Numbered from the stretch's first letter, positions 20,084-31,268 are shown. The stretch: 64,000 bases of DNA from Arthrobacter sp. Soil736 (GCF_001428005.1 NZ_LMSB01000013.1:42286-106285), one strand, 5' to 3'. The notes: a model not told the origin generated them from the sequence alone. Numbers and translations are program-made.

Positions 20084-20371
20084 CTAGCTGAAGCGCTGGG
20101 CGTTGCCCTGTTCAGCCTGGGCGTACGTGGCCGCAGCGGAGGACAGGGCGAGGTTGATGGAGGCCAGCGACGCCTCCACCTTGCCCTGCGTCAGCGTCCA
20201 TTCGGTGACGAGTGCCTGGAAGTTGGTGGCGGCCGAGCCGCGCCAGGTCCCCTGAAGTTCGTCCAGGCCATGTTTCATGGCCTGGACGTCGGCGCTGATG
20301 CGGTCAACCGTGGCCTTCACGTTGGCTGACTTCATCTGGAGGAGTTCGGTATCGACGGAAATGATGCTCAT
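20084..20371 (-). CDS. WXG100 family (ESAT-6-like) small secreted protein
   Basis: 95 residues, all alpha helical by composition, with the central W-x-G turn in the segment LQGTWRGSAATNFQALV, the hallmark of type VII secretion substrates that form helical-hairpin dimers. ATG 20371 follows GAGAGG at about 8 bases. No second WXG100 gene, EccC ATPase or LXG partner is within the window, so this is a stand-alone copy; it may be exported by an Esx system elsewhere. It lies between rnhA (convergent) and the two-component system (same strand). Confidence 0.9.
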   Translation of the reverse strand: MSIISVDTELLQMKSANVKATVDRISADVQAMKHGLDELQGTWRGSAATNFQALVTEWTLTQGKVEASLASINLALSSAAATYAQAEQGNAQRFS

Positions 20372-20508
20372 GGCTGTGGCCTCTCGACAGTGTGCGGGGA
20401 CTGCCATGCGCGGTACTGCGCTGCGCAGGACGGTCGGTTGCGGAATGGGGCCGGTTCTCCGGTCCGCTATGCCGAGCCTATGAAGTCAGCCGCAGTCGGC
20501 GCGACAGG

Positions 20509-22122
20509 TCAGTTCCTGTATGTGGATAACCCGGCCTGGCTGCCGTGGCCGCCCTGGCTGTCTCCGCCCTGGCTGTCGCCGCCTTTGCCGTCGGCACCCC
20601 GGCCGTCGTCAGGGCTGCCGCCGTCCCCGGTTCCGTCGTCGGGAGTCCCGTCCATGACTTGGCTCCCTGCATCCTCATGATGCCCTTCCCCGGCATAATT
20701 GCGGCCGGGCAGGCTGACCGTCAGCGTTGCGCCGCCGCCCTCGGTGGTGTCCACGCGGACGGAGCCGCCGTGCGAACCCACAATGGCCGCCACGATGGCC
20801 AGGCCCAGCCCGCTGCCGCCCGTATCCCTGGTGCGCGACGTGTCGGCCCGGTAGAAGCGTTCGAAGACTTTAGGCGCCTCGCTGTCCGGAATTCCGGGCC
20901 CATGGTCCCGGACTTCGAGGACCGCCTGCAGAGAATTGTCCTTGCCTGAACGCATGCCCACCGCGAGTTCGATCGGCGTGCCCTCCGGTGTGTACCGCAA
21001 GGCGTTGCCCACGAGGTTGCCCACCACCTGGCGGAGCTTCGCTTCGTCGCCGAGCACGGGCGCGGGCTGGGCTCGGCCTCCGTTGAGGCCCGTCAGGGTG
21101 ATCACGCGGTTTGGGTCGCTGGCCTGGGTATCCACCACGGCGTCGTGGGCGAGAAGCTGAAAGTCGACCGGTTTTTGCTGGAGCGGCCGCTGCTCATCGA
21201 GCCGCGCAAGCAGGAGCAGGTCCTCCACCATGGAGCCCATGCGCTTGGCTTCGCTCTCGATGCGGCCCATTGCGTTGGCAATCTCCTCAGGGGACTCCAG
21301 TGCGCCATGCCGGTAGAGCTCCGAATAGCCCCTGATGGTCACGAGCGGAGTGCGAAGTTCGTGCGAAGCGTCTGCGGCGAACCGCCGCATGCGGTCCTCG
21401 GAGGCCATCCGTGCCGCGAAGGCAGCCTCGATGTGGGCCAGCATGGCGTTCAGTGAGCGTCCGAGGCGGCCCACCTCCGTGTCCGGATTCTCCACTGCCA
21501 CGCGGCGTGACAGGTCACCGGCTGCAATGGCGGCGGCCGTCTTTTCCACCCGGGCCAGCGGGCGGAAGGATCCGGTCACTGTCCAGGAGGCGATAAAGAA
21601 GGCGAGGATCAGCGTCAGCAGTCCAACACCCACCACCACCAGCGTGGCGTGGCCTAAAACTTCATCCACCGTCGAGAGCGGCAGGCCGATAACCACCACA
21701 GCCCGCTGCTGGTTGCTGTCAACGATGCTGACAGCAACCACACGCCAGTTTTCGTCGTCTGTCCCGCGGACCTGGTAGGGCGCGAAGCCACGCTGGCGTG
21801 CCTCATCCACAGTGATGGAATCGATGTCCGGGCGCGGGTGCTTGTTGTCGCTAAGAACCCGCCCTGCGACTCCCGGATAGTAGACGACCACGGCGTAATC
21901 GGTGGGGACGCTCGTGTTGGGCATGGCGATCTGGCTAAACGACCCCTCCTCCTTGGCAGACTCGACGGCGGCCTTCAGTTTGTCGTCCACCTGGCCTTCG
22001 AGGTAGCTGCGCAGCAGGGTCAGCGTGCCCGCCCCCGTCACAGCCAGGGCAACGAGCATGAGTGCCATCATGATCGCCACCAGCTGGGACCGGAGGGTGG
22101 CGGACTTCCAACGTTCCAGCAA
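20509..22122 (-). CDS. Sensor histidine kinase (TrcS/MprB-like)
   Basis: 537 residues. Two membrane helices (about 13-36 and 160-182) flank an extracytoplasmic sensor region (about 40-158); then HAMP, a HisKA domain with phospho-acceptor H254 in DASHELRTPLVTIRGYSEL, and an ATPase domain with N box (VGNLVGNALRYTPEG), G1 (VRDHGPGIP) and G2 (GGSGLGLAIV). The C-terminus carries an unusual 50-residue Gly/Asp tail with two GGDSQ units. The start is TTG at 22122, two bases after the stop of the response regulator, so both are one operon. Architecture matches mycobacterial TrcS; the signal is unknown. Confidence 0.93.
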   Translation of the reverse strand: MLERWKSATLRSQLVAIMMALMLVALAVTGAGTLTLLRSYLEGQVDDKLKAAVESAKEEGSFSQIAMPNTSVPTDYAVVVYYPGVAGRVLSDNKHPRPDIDSITVDEARQRGFAPYQVRGTDDENWRVVAVSIVDSNQQRAVVVIGLPLSTVDEVLGHATLVVVGVGLLTLILAFFIASWTVTGSFRPLARVEKTAAAIAAGDLSRRVAVENPDTEVGRLGRSLNAMLAHIEAAFAARMASEDRMRRFAADASHELRTPLVTIRGYSELYRHGALESPEEIANAMGRIESEAKRMGSMVEDLLLLARLDEQRPLQQKPVDFQLLAHDAVVDTQASDPNRVITLTGLNGGRAQPAPVLGDEAKLRQVVGNLVGNALRYTPEGTPIELAVGMRSGKDNSLQAVLEVRDHGPGIPDSEAPKVFERFYRADTSRTRDTGGSGLGLAIVAAIVGSHGGSVRVDTTEGGGATLTVSLPGRNYAGEGHHEDAGSQVMDGTPDDGTGDGGSPDDGRGADGKGGDSQGGDSQGGHGSQAGLSTYRN

Positions 22123-22124
22123 GG

Positions 22125-22847
22125 TCAGCGCTTTTCTGCTGTCCGCAGCACGTAGCCGACGCCGCGTTTGGTCTGGATCAGGGCCGGGGCGTCGGGATCG
22201 ATGTCCACCTTGCGCCGCAGGTAGGAGATGTAGGACTCCACGATCGAGGCATCTCCGTTGAAGTCGTACTCCCAGACGTGGTCCAGGATCTGCGCCTTGG
22301 AGAGCACACGGTTCGGGTTGAGCATCAGGTACCGCAGGAGCTTGAACTCGGTGGGCGACAGCTCAATGACCGTTCCGCCGCGGCGCACCTCGTGGGCATC
22401 GTCGTCGAGCTCGAGGTCGTCAACGCGGATGACCGCCTCGTCGTCGTCCAGCATCGGCTGGGTGCGGCGCAGCACCGCGCGGATGCGTGCCACCACTTCG
22501 TCGAGGCTGAACGGTTTGGTGACGTAGTCGTCGCCGCCCACGGTCAGTCCGGTGACCTTGTCTTCGGTGTCGTCCTTGGCGGTGAGGAACAGGACCGGGA
22601 AGTGCTTGCCTGCGGCGCGGAGCCGCCGGGTGACGGTGAATCCGTCCATGTCCGGCAGCATGACGTCCAGCACGGCGAGGTCCGGAGTGTGGGCTTCCGC
22701 GGCAGCGAGGGCTTCCCGCCCGTTGCCGGCCGAAACGACCTCGAACCCGGCGAAGCGCAGCGATGTGGACAGAAGCTCGCGGATGTTGGGCTCGTCATCG
22801 ACCACGAGGAGCTTTGCTTCGGCACCGTTCTTTTTCATATCTCCCAT
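22125..22847 (-). CDS. OmpR-family response regulator (TrcR/MprA-like)
   Basis: 240 residues. Receiver domain with acidic pocket DDE (residues 17-19), phospho-acceptor D61 (AVLDVMLPDMDGF) and K110 (YVTKPF), followed by a winged-helix DNA-binding domain (about 140-240) with LSPTEFKLLRYLMLNPNRV and ASIVESYISYLRRKV. ATG 22847 is chosen because GGGAG lies four bases before; ATG 22838 (MKKNG) is a possible alternative. First gene of the two-component operon; it should activate or repress genes in response to the neighbouring kinase. Confidence 0.94.
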   Translation of the reverse strand: MGDMKKNGAEAKLLVVDDEPNIRELLSTSLRFAGFEVVSAGNGREALAAAEAHTPDLAVLDVMLPDMDGFTVTRRLRAAGKHFPVLFLTAKDDTEDKVTGLTVGGDDYVTKPFSLDEVVARIRAVLRRTQPMLDDDEAVIRVDDLELDDDAHEVRRGGTVIELSPTEFKLLRYLMLNPNRVLSKAQILDHVWEYDFNGDASIVESYISYLRRKVDIDPDAPALIQTKRGVGYVLRTAEKR

Positions 22848-22899
22848 GATGCTCCCAGAGTCTGGGAGTTTTCTGGATGAAAGTTGTGTGTTGCTTGGG

Positions 22900-24546
22900 C
22901 TAGCCTGCCTTGTCCACGTCCTTGGCGTCCATGATCCGGTACGCGTAGCCCTGCTCTGCCAGGAACCGCTGCCGCTTGGCGGCGAAGTCCTGGTCCAGGG
23001 TGTCCCTTGCCACGAGCGAGTAGAAGCGTGCCGCGCGGCCGTCCTGCTTGGGACGCAGCAGCCGGCCGAGCCGCTGGGCTTCCTCCTGCCGGGATCCGAA
23101 GGAGCCCGACACCTGGATCGCCACGGATGCTTCCGGGAGATCGATGGAGAAGTTGGCCACCTTGGACACGACGAGGGTCTGGATTTCACCGGCACGGAAT
23201 GCGTCAAAGAGCTTCTGGCGTTCCTTCACCGGGGTTTCGCCCTTGATGACCGGGGCGTCCAGGCGCTCGCCCAGCTCATCGAGCTGGTCGATGTACTGCC
23301 CGATCACGAGCACCTGATCGCCGCGGTGCCGTTCCACCAGCTGCTCCGCGACCAGGGTCTTGGTCTCGGACGTGGCGCAGAGCCGGTACTTGTCGGCGTC
23401 CTCCGCCATGGCGTAGGCCACGCGCTCGTCCCGCGGCAGGTCCACCCGCACCTCCACGCAGTCCGCGGGCGCGATGTAGCCCTGGGCCTCGATGTCCTTC
23501 CACGGCGCGTCGTACCGTTTGGGTCCGATCAGGCTGAAGACCTCGCCCTCCCTGCCGTCCTCGCGTACCAGCGTGGCCGTGAGGCCCAGCCGGCGGCGGG
23601 CCTGGAGGTCCGCTGTCATCCGGAAGATCGGTGCGGGGAGCAGGTGGACCTCGTCGTAGATGATCAGGCCCCAGTCGTTGCCGTCCACCAGCTCAAGGTG
23701 CGGATACAGGCCGCCGCGCTTCGTCGTGAGGACCTGGTACGTGGCGATCGTCACCGGCCGGACTTCCTTGACGGCACCGGAATACTCGCCGATTTCGGCC
23801 TCGGTCAGCGAGGTCCGCTTGAGCAGTTCGTCCTTCCACTGCCTCGCCGCGACGGTGTTGGTCACGAGGATCAGCGTGGTGGTGGAGCTCGTGGCCATCG
23901 CCGCGGCGCCGACCAGTGTTTTGCCCGCGCCGCAGGGAAGCACAACCACGCCGCTGCCGCCCGCCCAGAAGTTCTCGGCGGCCAGCCGCTGGTAGGGCCG
24001 CAGCTGCCAGCCTGACTCGTTGAGCATGATGGGGTGGGGCGTGCCGTCGACATATCCGGCCAGATCCTCTGCCGGCCAGCCGATCTTCAGCAGCAGCTGC
24101 TTGAGCTGACCGCGCTGGGAGGAGTGGACCACCACGGTCTCGCCGTCGATGCGCGGACCCAGCAGCGGCTGGATTTTCTTGGCCCTGCTGACTTCTTCAA
24201 GCACGGGGTAATCATTGGTGCGCATGACCAGCCCGTGCTGCGGATCCTTCTCCAGCCTGAGCCGCCCGTAGCGGGACATGGTTTCCTCGATGTCGATCAG
24301 CAGCGAATGCGGGACCGGGAAACGGGAGTACTTGAGCAGGGTGTCGAGCACTTTTTCGGCATCCAGGCCGGCCGCCCTGGCGTTCCAGAGCCCAAGCGGC
24401 GTCAGCCGGTAGCTGTGCATGTGTTCAGGCGCACGCTCCAACTCGGCGAACGCAGCGATGGCGTGCCGTGCCTCGGTGGCCTGTTCGTGGTCGACTTCCA
24501 GGAGAATGGTCTTGTCGCTCTGGACAATCAGCGGGCCGTCGTTCAC
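22900..24546 (-). CDS. DNA repair helicase XPB (ERCC3-type)
   Basis: 548 residues, the bacterial XPB length. An N-terminal damage-recognition-like domain (1-190) precedes SF2 helicase lobes: Walker A LPCGAGKTLVG near residue 203, DEVH box in LIIYDEVHLLPAP, motif III GLTATLVRED, and motifs V/VI in VVSKVANFSIDLPEA and GSFGSRQEEAQRLGRLLRPK. Actinobacterial XPB unwinds DNA 3' to 5' in vitro; cellular role is not settled. GTG 24546 is taken as start (GAAGG upstream), since the longer frame adds a sequence unlike the family. It is 13 bases after its partner gene, matching the mycobacterial order Rv0862c-ercc3. Confidence 0.94.
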   Translation of the reverse strand: MNDGPLIVQSDKTILLEVDHEQATEARHAIAAFAELERAPEHMHSYRLTPLGLWNARAAGLDAEKVLDTLLKYSRFPVPHSLLIDIEETMSRYGRLRLEKDPQHGLVMRTNDYPVLEEVSRAKKIQPLLGPRIDGETVVVHSSQRGQLKQLLLKIGWPAEDLAGYVDGTPHPIMLNESGWQLRPYQRLAAENFWAGGSGVVVLPCGAGKTLVGAAAMATSSTTTLILVTNTVAARQWKDELLKRTSLTEAEIGEYSGAVKEVRPVTIATYQVLTTKRGGLYPHLELVDGNDWGLIIYDEVHLLPAPIFRMTADLQARRRLGLTATLVREDGREGEVFSLIGPKRYDAPWKDIEAQGYIAPADCVEVRVDLPRDERVAYAMAEDADKYRLCATSETKTLVAEQLVERHRGDQVLVIGQYIDQLDELGERLDAPVIKGETPVKERQKLFDAFRAGEIQTLVVSKVANFSIDLPEASVAIQVSGSFGSRQEEAQRLGRLLRPKQDGRAARFYSLVARDTLDQDFAAKRQRFLAEQGYAYRIMDAKDVDKAG

Positions 24547-24559
24547 GCTGCGAAAACCT

Positions 24560-27058
24560 TCACGGATGCGATTCCTCTGCTGCTTCGATGTCGATGATCC
24601 GGTGGATGGAGAGCACCCTTTCGGTGTCCTTGGCGGGGTCGAAGACCCTGACGCGTCCACCGGTTACGGAGACCGGAACAACGGTTTCCAGCTTCGCATT
24701 TCCCAGGCTGTCCACCACGTTCATGGTGACCCGCTGTTTGAGCCGGATGGCCCTCCTCAGCGTCTCAAGCCCCAGCTGTGTGGCCTCTTCGGCAGCGCCG
24801 GCAAAGGCCGGATGCGCGCCGTTGGGGCCCGCTGCGGCCGCGGCGGCGTGACTGCGGAGCACTGCGAGCTGGGCGTCCACGTCCGCGTCCGGCGGGGCCG
24901 TGCGGGGTGCGCTGTACACCGGGCGGGCGCTGCCCGGGAGCGGCGCGGTGCGATTCAGGCGGACGACGGCGGATCCTGGTTCCTCGACGGCGGGCGAAAG
25001 TCCCAGCCCGCGCAGCACCAGGGCAGTCTGCCGGGGCGACGCGGTGGAAATCAGGACGGTGGGGGCGATCCGGACCAGGCCCAGTGATGATGCGGCGGCC
25101 TCGCCGGCCAGTTCACCCAGGGCCGCCTCGTCGTCGCTCTGGATGAAGCTCGTTGCCGCGCCGACGCGCAGCTTGCCGTGCCGGGCTGCGGTGTCCTCCA
25201 CGAGATACTGCAGCGGCTGCGGAACCGCGGTGGCTGAGTGCTGGCGGAGGAAACCGAGGATGGCGGCGGCGCCCTGCCCCGAGTCCAGCGCACGCCGGAT
25301 GGACGCCGCCGAGAACCGGTAGATGGTGGCCGGGCCCTGACCTTCGGCGTCGGCCATCCGCAGCAGCTGTTCGCTCAGCTCCGGAGCCAGGTAGCCGGGC
25401 GCCACCGCGGTGAGATCAGCCTGCAGGAGCACGTGGTTCAGTGCCGCGGGCAGGTGTTCGCCGAGGATGTTCATGGCGTCCTGGGGTGCTTCGGCGGCAA
25501 TGGCTGCGCCCACCTGGCTGAGCGCGCCGGAGCCGATCAGTCCAAGCATTTCCGCCTCCGCCAGGACTCCCCGGATCAGTGAGCTGAACCGGCGTGCCAT
25601 GCGCGGCTGCGACCACTCGGCGCGCTGCAGCACGGCTTCGGCGTTGAGGACAGGGGCCGTCCCGTCGGGCGCTTCCGCTTCAAGGGTCAGCTCCTGCAGG
25701 ATTTCCAGGATTCTCTTGCGGATGACGGGCGCATCGGAGCGCTGGGCCTCGGCGGACAGCGCGCTGACCGTGGTCCCGGCGGCGGCCCGGTGGCTGGGCG
25801 GCCCCCCGGGCTGGCCGTTGATGGGCTGTCCCACCATGGACGGGGCGCGCTCGCTGGCCAGCCAGGCGTTGACCAGCCACAGCCATTGTTCCTGCCGCGG
25901 CAGGCTCAGCCACTCCAGCTGGGGCGGCTGCACCCAGCAGGAGCTGTCCACATCCAGCCGAACCAGCCCGGAAAGTGCGCAGAACTCCAGCAGCACCGCG
26001 GCCACCTGCTGATCGACGCGCAGGGAATCGGCTAGCCGCCGCATTTCGCGGATGCCCACGCCGCCGCTCCGCAGGGTGGCCAATGGCTGCATGCGAACGG
26101 CGTGGAGCAGTTCGCCGGTGAGCCGGAGGGTCTCGGCGATGGCGCCGAGGGCGGCGTTGCGGCGCCGCGCGGCGGTGGTGGTTCCGAGCGTCGGCACCGG
26201 GGGAGCCAGGGAGAAATTGTCGATGACGGCGCCGCCGCGGAGCGACATGCCGACGCTGTGCGGGAGCTCAACGTGCGCGGCGTCCAACGGCACCAGCAGG
26301 CCGCGCGCCAACAGCCAGTCCACCGGCCCGACGTCGGACGCCTCGGCGGTCACGGATGCTTTCCGCTGCGCCTGGGGGACGGCACCCATGGCCCAGTTGC
26401 TGAATCTGGCGAGCAGCGCCGTCGTGCGCTCCGGAGCTGTGGCGAGAACTGCCCGCAAGGCCTCGGGGGAGGACGTCCAGTGCTGCAGCGCCAGCGCTGC
26501 CTCCATGGGAGTGGTGGCCGCCTGAATGTCGGCGCCGCTTCGGTGCAGCTCGCCGACAAGTTGGACGACGCGCTGGGCGAAGGCCGGCTGCAGCCGCACG
26601 AGTTCGGTATAGCTGCGGCCCAGCCCCGCCGGGTAGATGCCGACGACGTCCTTGAGGCTGCCCACCGGGAGGTAGAACCGCTGCCTGTGCGCCGCCGGAC
26701 CGGCGGTGTGCGGCGGCTCGGACCGGTGCACCAGCGCCAGTTCCTGCAGCGACAGCAGTATCCGTTCAACGGCTGCCACGGTTGAACCGGCGATCATTTT
26801 CTTGAGGACCGTGGCCGATGCGCTGTGGCCGGTGTCCGTGTTCGTGCACAGGTGGAGGGTCTCGAGGACCTGCATTTGGGGCCGGCTCAGCCGTTCCAGG
26901 GCGCGCTGCACGCTCACCCGTGCGCTGGCGCGGGCAGCGAGTGCCGCAAAGTCGGGAACACCGGGGGACATCAGGTCCGGCCGCGCGGCGAACAGGGCCC
27001 GCAACGACTCATCGCTGCGTGCCTCCAGTTCCTTGCTGAGCGCACGAATGAGGGACAT
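24560..27058 (-). CDS. Helicase-associated C-terminal domain protein, XPB partner
   Basis: 832 residues, homologous by position and sequence type to mycobacterial Rv0862c. No helicase motifs are present; the N-terminal part is Arg/Leu rich (SLIRALSKELEARSDESL, FAALAARASARVSVQRAL) and the C-terminal part has a helicase_C_3-like section, with EDTAARHGKLRVGAAT and FIQSDDEAALGELAG followed by a WYL-like ending (LRRAIRLKQRVTMNVVDSLG). Role unknown; consistent pairing with XPB suggests a loading or regulatory function in DNA repair (inference). ATG 27058 is preceded by TAACGT-N7, a leaderless arrangement in which the -10 box lies over the stop codon of the upstream small gene. Confidence 0.85.
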   Translation of the reverse strand: MSLIRALSKELEARSDESLRALFAARPDLMSPGVPDFAALAARASARVSVQRALERLSRPQMQVLETLHLCTNTDTGHSASATVLKKMIAGSTVAAVERILLSLQELALVHRSEPPHTAGPAAHRQRFYLPVGSLKDVVGIYPAGLGRSYTELVRLQPAFAQRVVQLVGELHRSGADIQAATTPMEAALALQHWTSSPEALRAVLATAPERTTALLARFSNWAMGAVPQAQRKASVTAEASDVGPVDWLLARGLLVPLDAAHVELPHSVGMSLRGGAVIDNFSLAPPVPTLGTTTAARRRNAALGAIAETLRLTGELLHAVRMQPLATLRSGGVGIREMRRLADSLRVDQQVAAVLLEFCALSGLVRLDVDSSCWVQPPQLEWLSLPRQEQWLWLVNAWLASERAPSMVGQPINGQPGGPPSHRAAAGTTVSALSAEAQRSDAPVIRKRILEILQELTLEAEAPDGTAPVLNAEAVLQRAEWSQPRMARRFSSLIRGVLAEAEMLGLIGSGALSQVGAAIAAEAPQDAMNILGEHLPAALNHVLLQADLTAVAPGYLAPELSEQLLRMADAEGQGPATIYRFSAASIRRALDSGQGAAAILGFLRQHSATAVPQPLQYLVEDTAARHGKLRVGAATSFIQSDDEAALGELAGEAAASSLGLVRIAPTVLISTASPRQTALVLRGLGLSPAVEEPGSAVVRLNRTAPLPGSARPVYSAPRTAPPDADVDAQLAVLRSHAAAAAAGPNGAHPAFAGAAEEATQLGLETLRRAIRLKQRVTMNVVDSLGNAKLETVVPVSVTGGRVRVFDPAKDTERVLSIHRIIDIEAAEESHP

Positions 27059-27068
27059 CAGTCCAACG

Positions 27069-27302
27069 TTACCGCCCGCCGGGGTTTCCCGCCCGGCGGC
27101 GGGCTGCAACGCCGTCGATTATCAGGATGAGCATCAGCAGGAAAGCCGCCGGAAGCCCGTAGAGCGCGGTGGAGGTGATCCACTGCGGCGCGGCCCGGCC
27201 GCCGAAGGCCATGGCCATCACCGTTCCGACGGCCAGGAGGGAAAGCACTGCGAGGACCGCTGCGGCGATCGTCAGCGGACGCCGGAAACGCGTGGATATC
27301 AT
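27069..27302 (-). CDS. Small two-helix membrane protein
   Basis: 77 residues with two membrane helices (about 9-32 and 44-65) and a positively charged ending (ARRRAGNPGGR). I do not recognise the family. ATG 27302 is preceded by TAGCGT-N6, so it looks leaderless like several neighbours. It is 11 bases upstream of the XPB-partner gene and may be the first gene of that operon, though that gene also seems to have its own promoter. Confidence 0.6.
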   Translation of the reverse strand: MISTRFRRPLTIAAAVLAVLSLLAVGTVMAMAFGGRAAPQWITSTALYGLPAAFLLMLILIIDGVAARRRAGNPGGR

Positions 27303-27484
27303 GCCGTAACGCTAACAGTCACGCCGCAGCCGCGCCGCAAAGCAGGATAACGGGGCCAATCAGGATAACCTTGAATTAACAGACCAACATGGACCAGGCC
27401 GTCATGCCCTGAACCCGCACATCAGTGTGGATGCGGTGATGGCCGGACATGTCTCAGAACGTCAGAACGAAGAAGGTTGATTAC

Positions 27485-27868
27485 GTGCCTACCGGCAAGG
27501 TCAAGTGGTATGACAAGGACAAGGGTTTCGGATTCCTCGCAGGCGAGGACGGGCAGGAAGTATTCCTCCCCAAGTCTGCCCTCCCTGAGGGCCTCACGGA
27601 ACTGAAGGCCGGAACGCGCGTCGAGTTCGGCGTCGCAGACGGCCGCAAGGGCGCCCAGGCCCTGGGTCTGCGCGTCCTCGATAAGACGCCGTCCATCGCC
27701 AAGGCAAAGCGTCCCAGCGCCAAGGACCTGGCTCCGCTGGTCCAGGACCTCGTGACGGTCCTCGACAACCTTTCGGGAACCCTGTCGGCGGGCAAGTACC
27801 CGGAGGGCAACAAGGGCAAGGCCATCGCCGCAGCCCTGCGTAAGGTTGCCGACGAGCTGGACGCTTAG
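27485..27868 (+). CDS. Cold-shock domain protein with C-terminal extension
   Basis: 127 residues: a cold-shock domain (1-65; GKVKWYDKDKGFGFLAGEDG with RNP1 KGFGFLA and RNP2 EVFLPKSAL) followed by an extension of about 60 residues that is Lys-rich then helical (KDLAPLVQDLVTVLDNL). This long form is common in actinobacteria and is the counterpart of mycobacterial CspB-type proteins. GTG 27485 with GAAGG eight bases before is favoured over ATG 27449. It is followed after seven bases by a DUF3027 gene, a conserved pairing. Confidence 0.92.
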   Translation: MPTGKVKWYDKDKGFGFLAGEDGQEVFLPKSALPEGLTELKAGTRVEFGVADGRKGAQALGLRVLDKTPSIAKAKRPSAKDLAPLVQDLVTVLDNLSGTLSAGKYPEGNKGKAIAAALRKVADELDA

Positions 27869-27875
27869 GCCCCTG

Positions 27876-28499
27876 ATGAACCCGGAACCTGAACAGGCCG
27901 AAGCCAAGGCGGAGTCCAAGGCGCCCAAACGGCGCGCCGGCGTCCCCGTATGGCGCACGGGCAAGCCCGACGCCGTGCTGGCAGCGGCCGTGGACGTCGC
28001 CAGGGCCGCCGTCGAAGGCATTGCGAAGGCATCCGAAATCGGCGAACACCTGGCTGCCCGCACCGAGGGCGACCGTGTGGTGACGCACCTCTTTGAATCG
28101 CGGCTGCCCGGTTACGGCGGCTGGCAGTGGTACGCCGTCCTGACCCGCAACTCGCGGTCCAAGGTGATCACGGTGAACGAACTCGGCCTGCTCCCTTCCG
28201 AGGACTCGATCCTTGCGCCGGAGTGGGTGCCCTGGGCCGAGCGGGTCCGCCCCGAGGACGCCCGCGAGGAGGACGTTTCCGAGGACACTGCCCCCGAGGA
28301 CAGCGCTGCCGAGGAAGCGGCCTCCGAGGAAACGGCTGCCGAAGACACGGCCTCCGAGGAGAACGATGCCGAAGACACGGCCCTCGAGGAGAACGCTGCC
28401 GCGGCTGGCGGCGGGACTCCCGCAGCGGCCGACGAGGCGGTCCAGGATGAGGCTGGCGACGACTCTGACAGCCTCCCGGAGAGTTCCGGGCGGGGCTGA
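27876..28499 (+). CDS. DUF3027 domain protein with acidic repeat tail
   Basis: 207 residues. Residues about 20-125 are the DUF3027 domain: VWRTGKPDAVLAAAVDVAR, RTEGDRVVTHLFESRLPGY and GWQWYAVLTRNSRSKVITVN. The C-terminal third is a strongly acidic low-complexity tail built from Glu/Ala/Ser/Thr units (for example EDTAPEDSAAEEAASEETA), encoded by imperfect 12-15-base repeats between about 28250 and 28410. Function of the family is unknown. It lies seven bases after the cold-shock gene, so the pair is probably an operon. Repeat number in the tail is likely to vary among strains. Confidence 0.85.
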   Translation: MNPEPEQAEAKAESKAPKRRAGVPVWRTGKPDAVLAAAVDVARAAVEGIAKASEIGEHLAARTEGDRVVTHLFESRLPGYGGWQWYAVLTRNSRSKVITVNELGLLPSEDSILAPEWVPWAERVRPEDAREEDVSEDTAPEDSAAEEAASEETAAEDTASEENDAEDTALEENAAAAGGGTPAAADEAVQDEAGDDSDSLPESSGRG

Positions 28500-28545
28500 C
28501 CGCACCGCTGGGATCATCCGGGATTGAGTTCCTCGAAGGCCGGCC

Positions 28546-29759
28546 ATGATGTCCACCTTCAGATCCCTGCATATCCGCAACTACCGCATCTGGTTCGTCG
28601 GCGCGCTCATCTCCAACATCGGGACGTGGATGCAGCGGACCGCGCAGGACTGGCTCGTCTTTGACCACCTGACAGCGCACGACGCCGGCGCCATGGCCGC
28701 ACCATGGCGCTCCAGCTGGGGCCCCAGCTTTTCCTCGCCCCAGTGGCAGGCCTGATCGCCGACCGCTACAACCGCAAGCGGCTGCTGGTCACGACCCAGA
28801 GCGTCATGGCGCTGCTGAGTGCCGGCCTGGGCCTGCTGGTGGTGCTCGGTACGGCCCAGCTGTGGCATGTCTACGCCTTTGCCCTCCTGCTGGGAATGGT
28901 CTCGGCGCTGGATGCACCCGTCCGTCAGACCTTCGTTTCAGAGCTGGTCAGGGACGATTTCCTGCCCAAAGCCGTGGCCCTCAACAGCGCCTCCTTCAAC
29001 GTTGCCCGGATGATCGGACCGGCCGTGGCTGGCATCCTCACGGTGGCCGTGGGGCCCGGCTGGGTGTTCCTGATCAACACCGTCACGTTCCTGGCGCTGC
29101 TGGCCAGTCTGTGGAAGATCCCGACGGCGTCGCTCAGGCCGCTGCCCAGGGCGGCGCCGGGCAAGGGCCGCATCCGGGAAGGCCTGCGCTATGTGCGGTT
29201 CCGTCCGGACATCGTGGTGGTCCTGGTGGCCATTTTCATCGTGGGCACGCTGGGACTCAATTTCGTCGTGTTCATTGCCGCGATGGTGGGAACCGAGTTC
29301 GGCCTGGATGCCGGTGCCTTCGGACTGATGAACTCCATCATGGCCATTGGCTCCGTGGCAGGTGCCCTGTTGTCCGCGCGCCGCAGCAGACCCCGGCTCC
29401 GCATCATCTTCGGGGCCGCGGCGGCCTTCGGCGTCGCCTCGGGGCTTGCGGCGCTCGCGCCAAGCTACATGGCGATCTTCATGGGCGGCACGCCGATCGG
29501 TGCGCCGCTGGTGGGCTGGGTGGCCAACGTGGCCGGGGCCCGGTGGGCACTGGCGGTCGCGGCCGCCTCGGGCCTGCTGGCCGCGGCGATCGGGCTGGTC
29601 TGGATCATCCGCGCCAAGACGCTCCGGGTCCGGGTGAACCGTCAGCCGCGCGGCCTGCCGCGGGTGCGGCTTGTCTCGATGGCAGGGGCGGACCCCCGGG
29701 CCGGAACGGCGGACGGCGCCGGCCGGGACGCAAGCCCGGACGACGCCGTCGAACGCTGA
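28546..29759 (+). pseudogene. MFS exporter (EntS-like), frameshifted and missing one membrane helix
   Basis: The first part (ATG 28546) encodes helix 1 of an MFS_3-type transporter (RNYRIWFVGALISNIGTWMQ, then RTAQDWLVFDHLTAHDAGAM) and then shifts out of frame around 28693-28703. The remainder is open from ATG 28704 to 29759 with PVAGLIADRYNRKRLL and ALDAPVRQTFVSELV. In relatives, helix 9 (SGLAALAPSY here) is followed by helix 10, a loop with RGRVMALY, and then helix 11 (MAIFMGGTPIGAPLVGW). Here APSY joins MAIFMGG directly near 29465, an in-frame loss of roughly 35-40 residues. The combined product of about 405 residues would have 11 helices. Two independent lesions make loss of function likely. 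Confidence 0.82.
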
Positions 29760-29795
29760 CGCCCAGGGCGCCACCGCTTAGCTGGGGGAATGAGG

Positions 29796-31268
<1,473 letters not shown>

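Noticed and set aside
20040..20508. Type VII secretion locus around the WXG100 gene
   Set aside because: Only the single small protein is present; no EccC, EccD or partner gene lies nearby.
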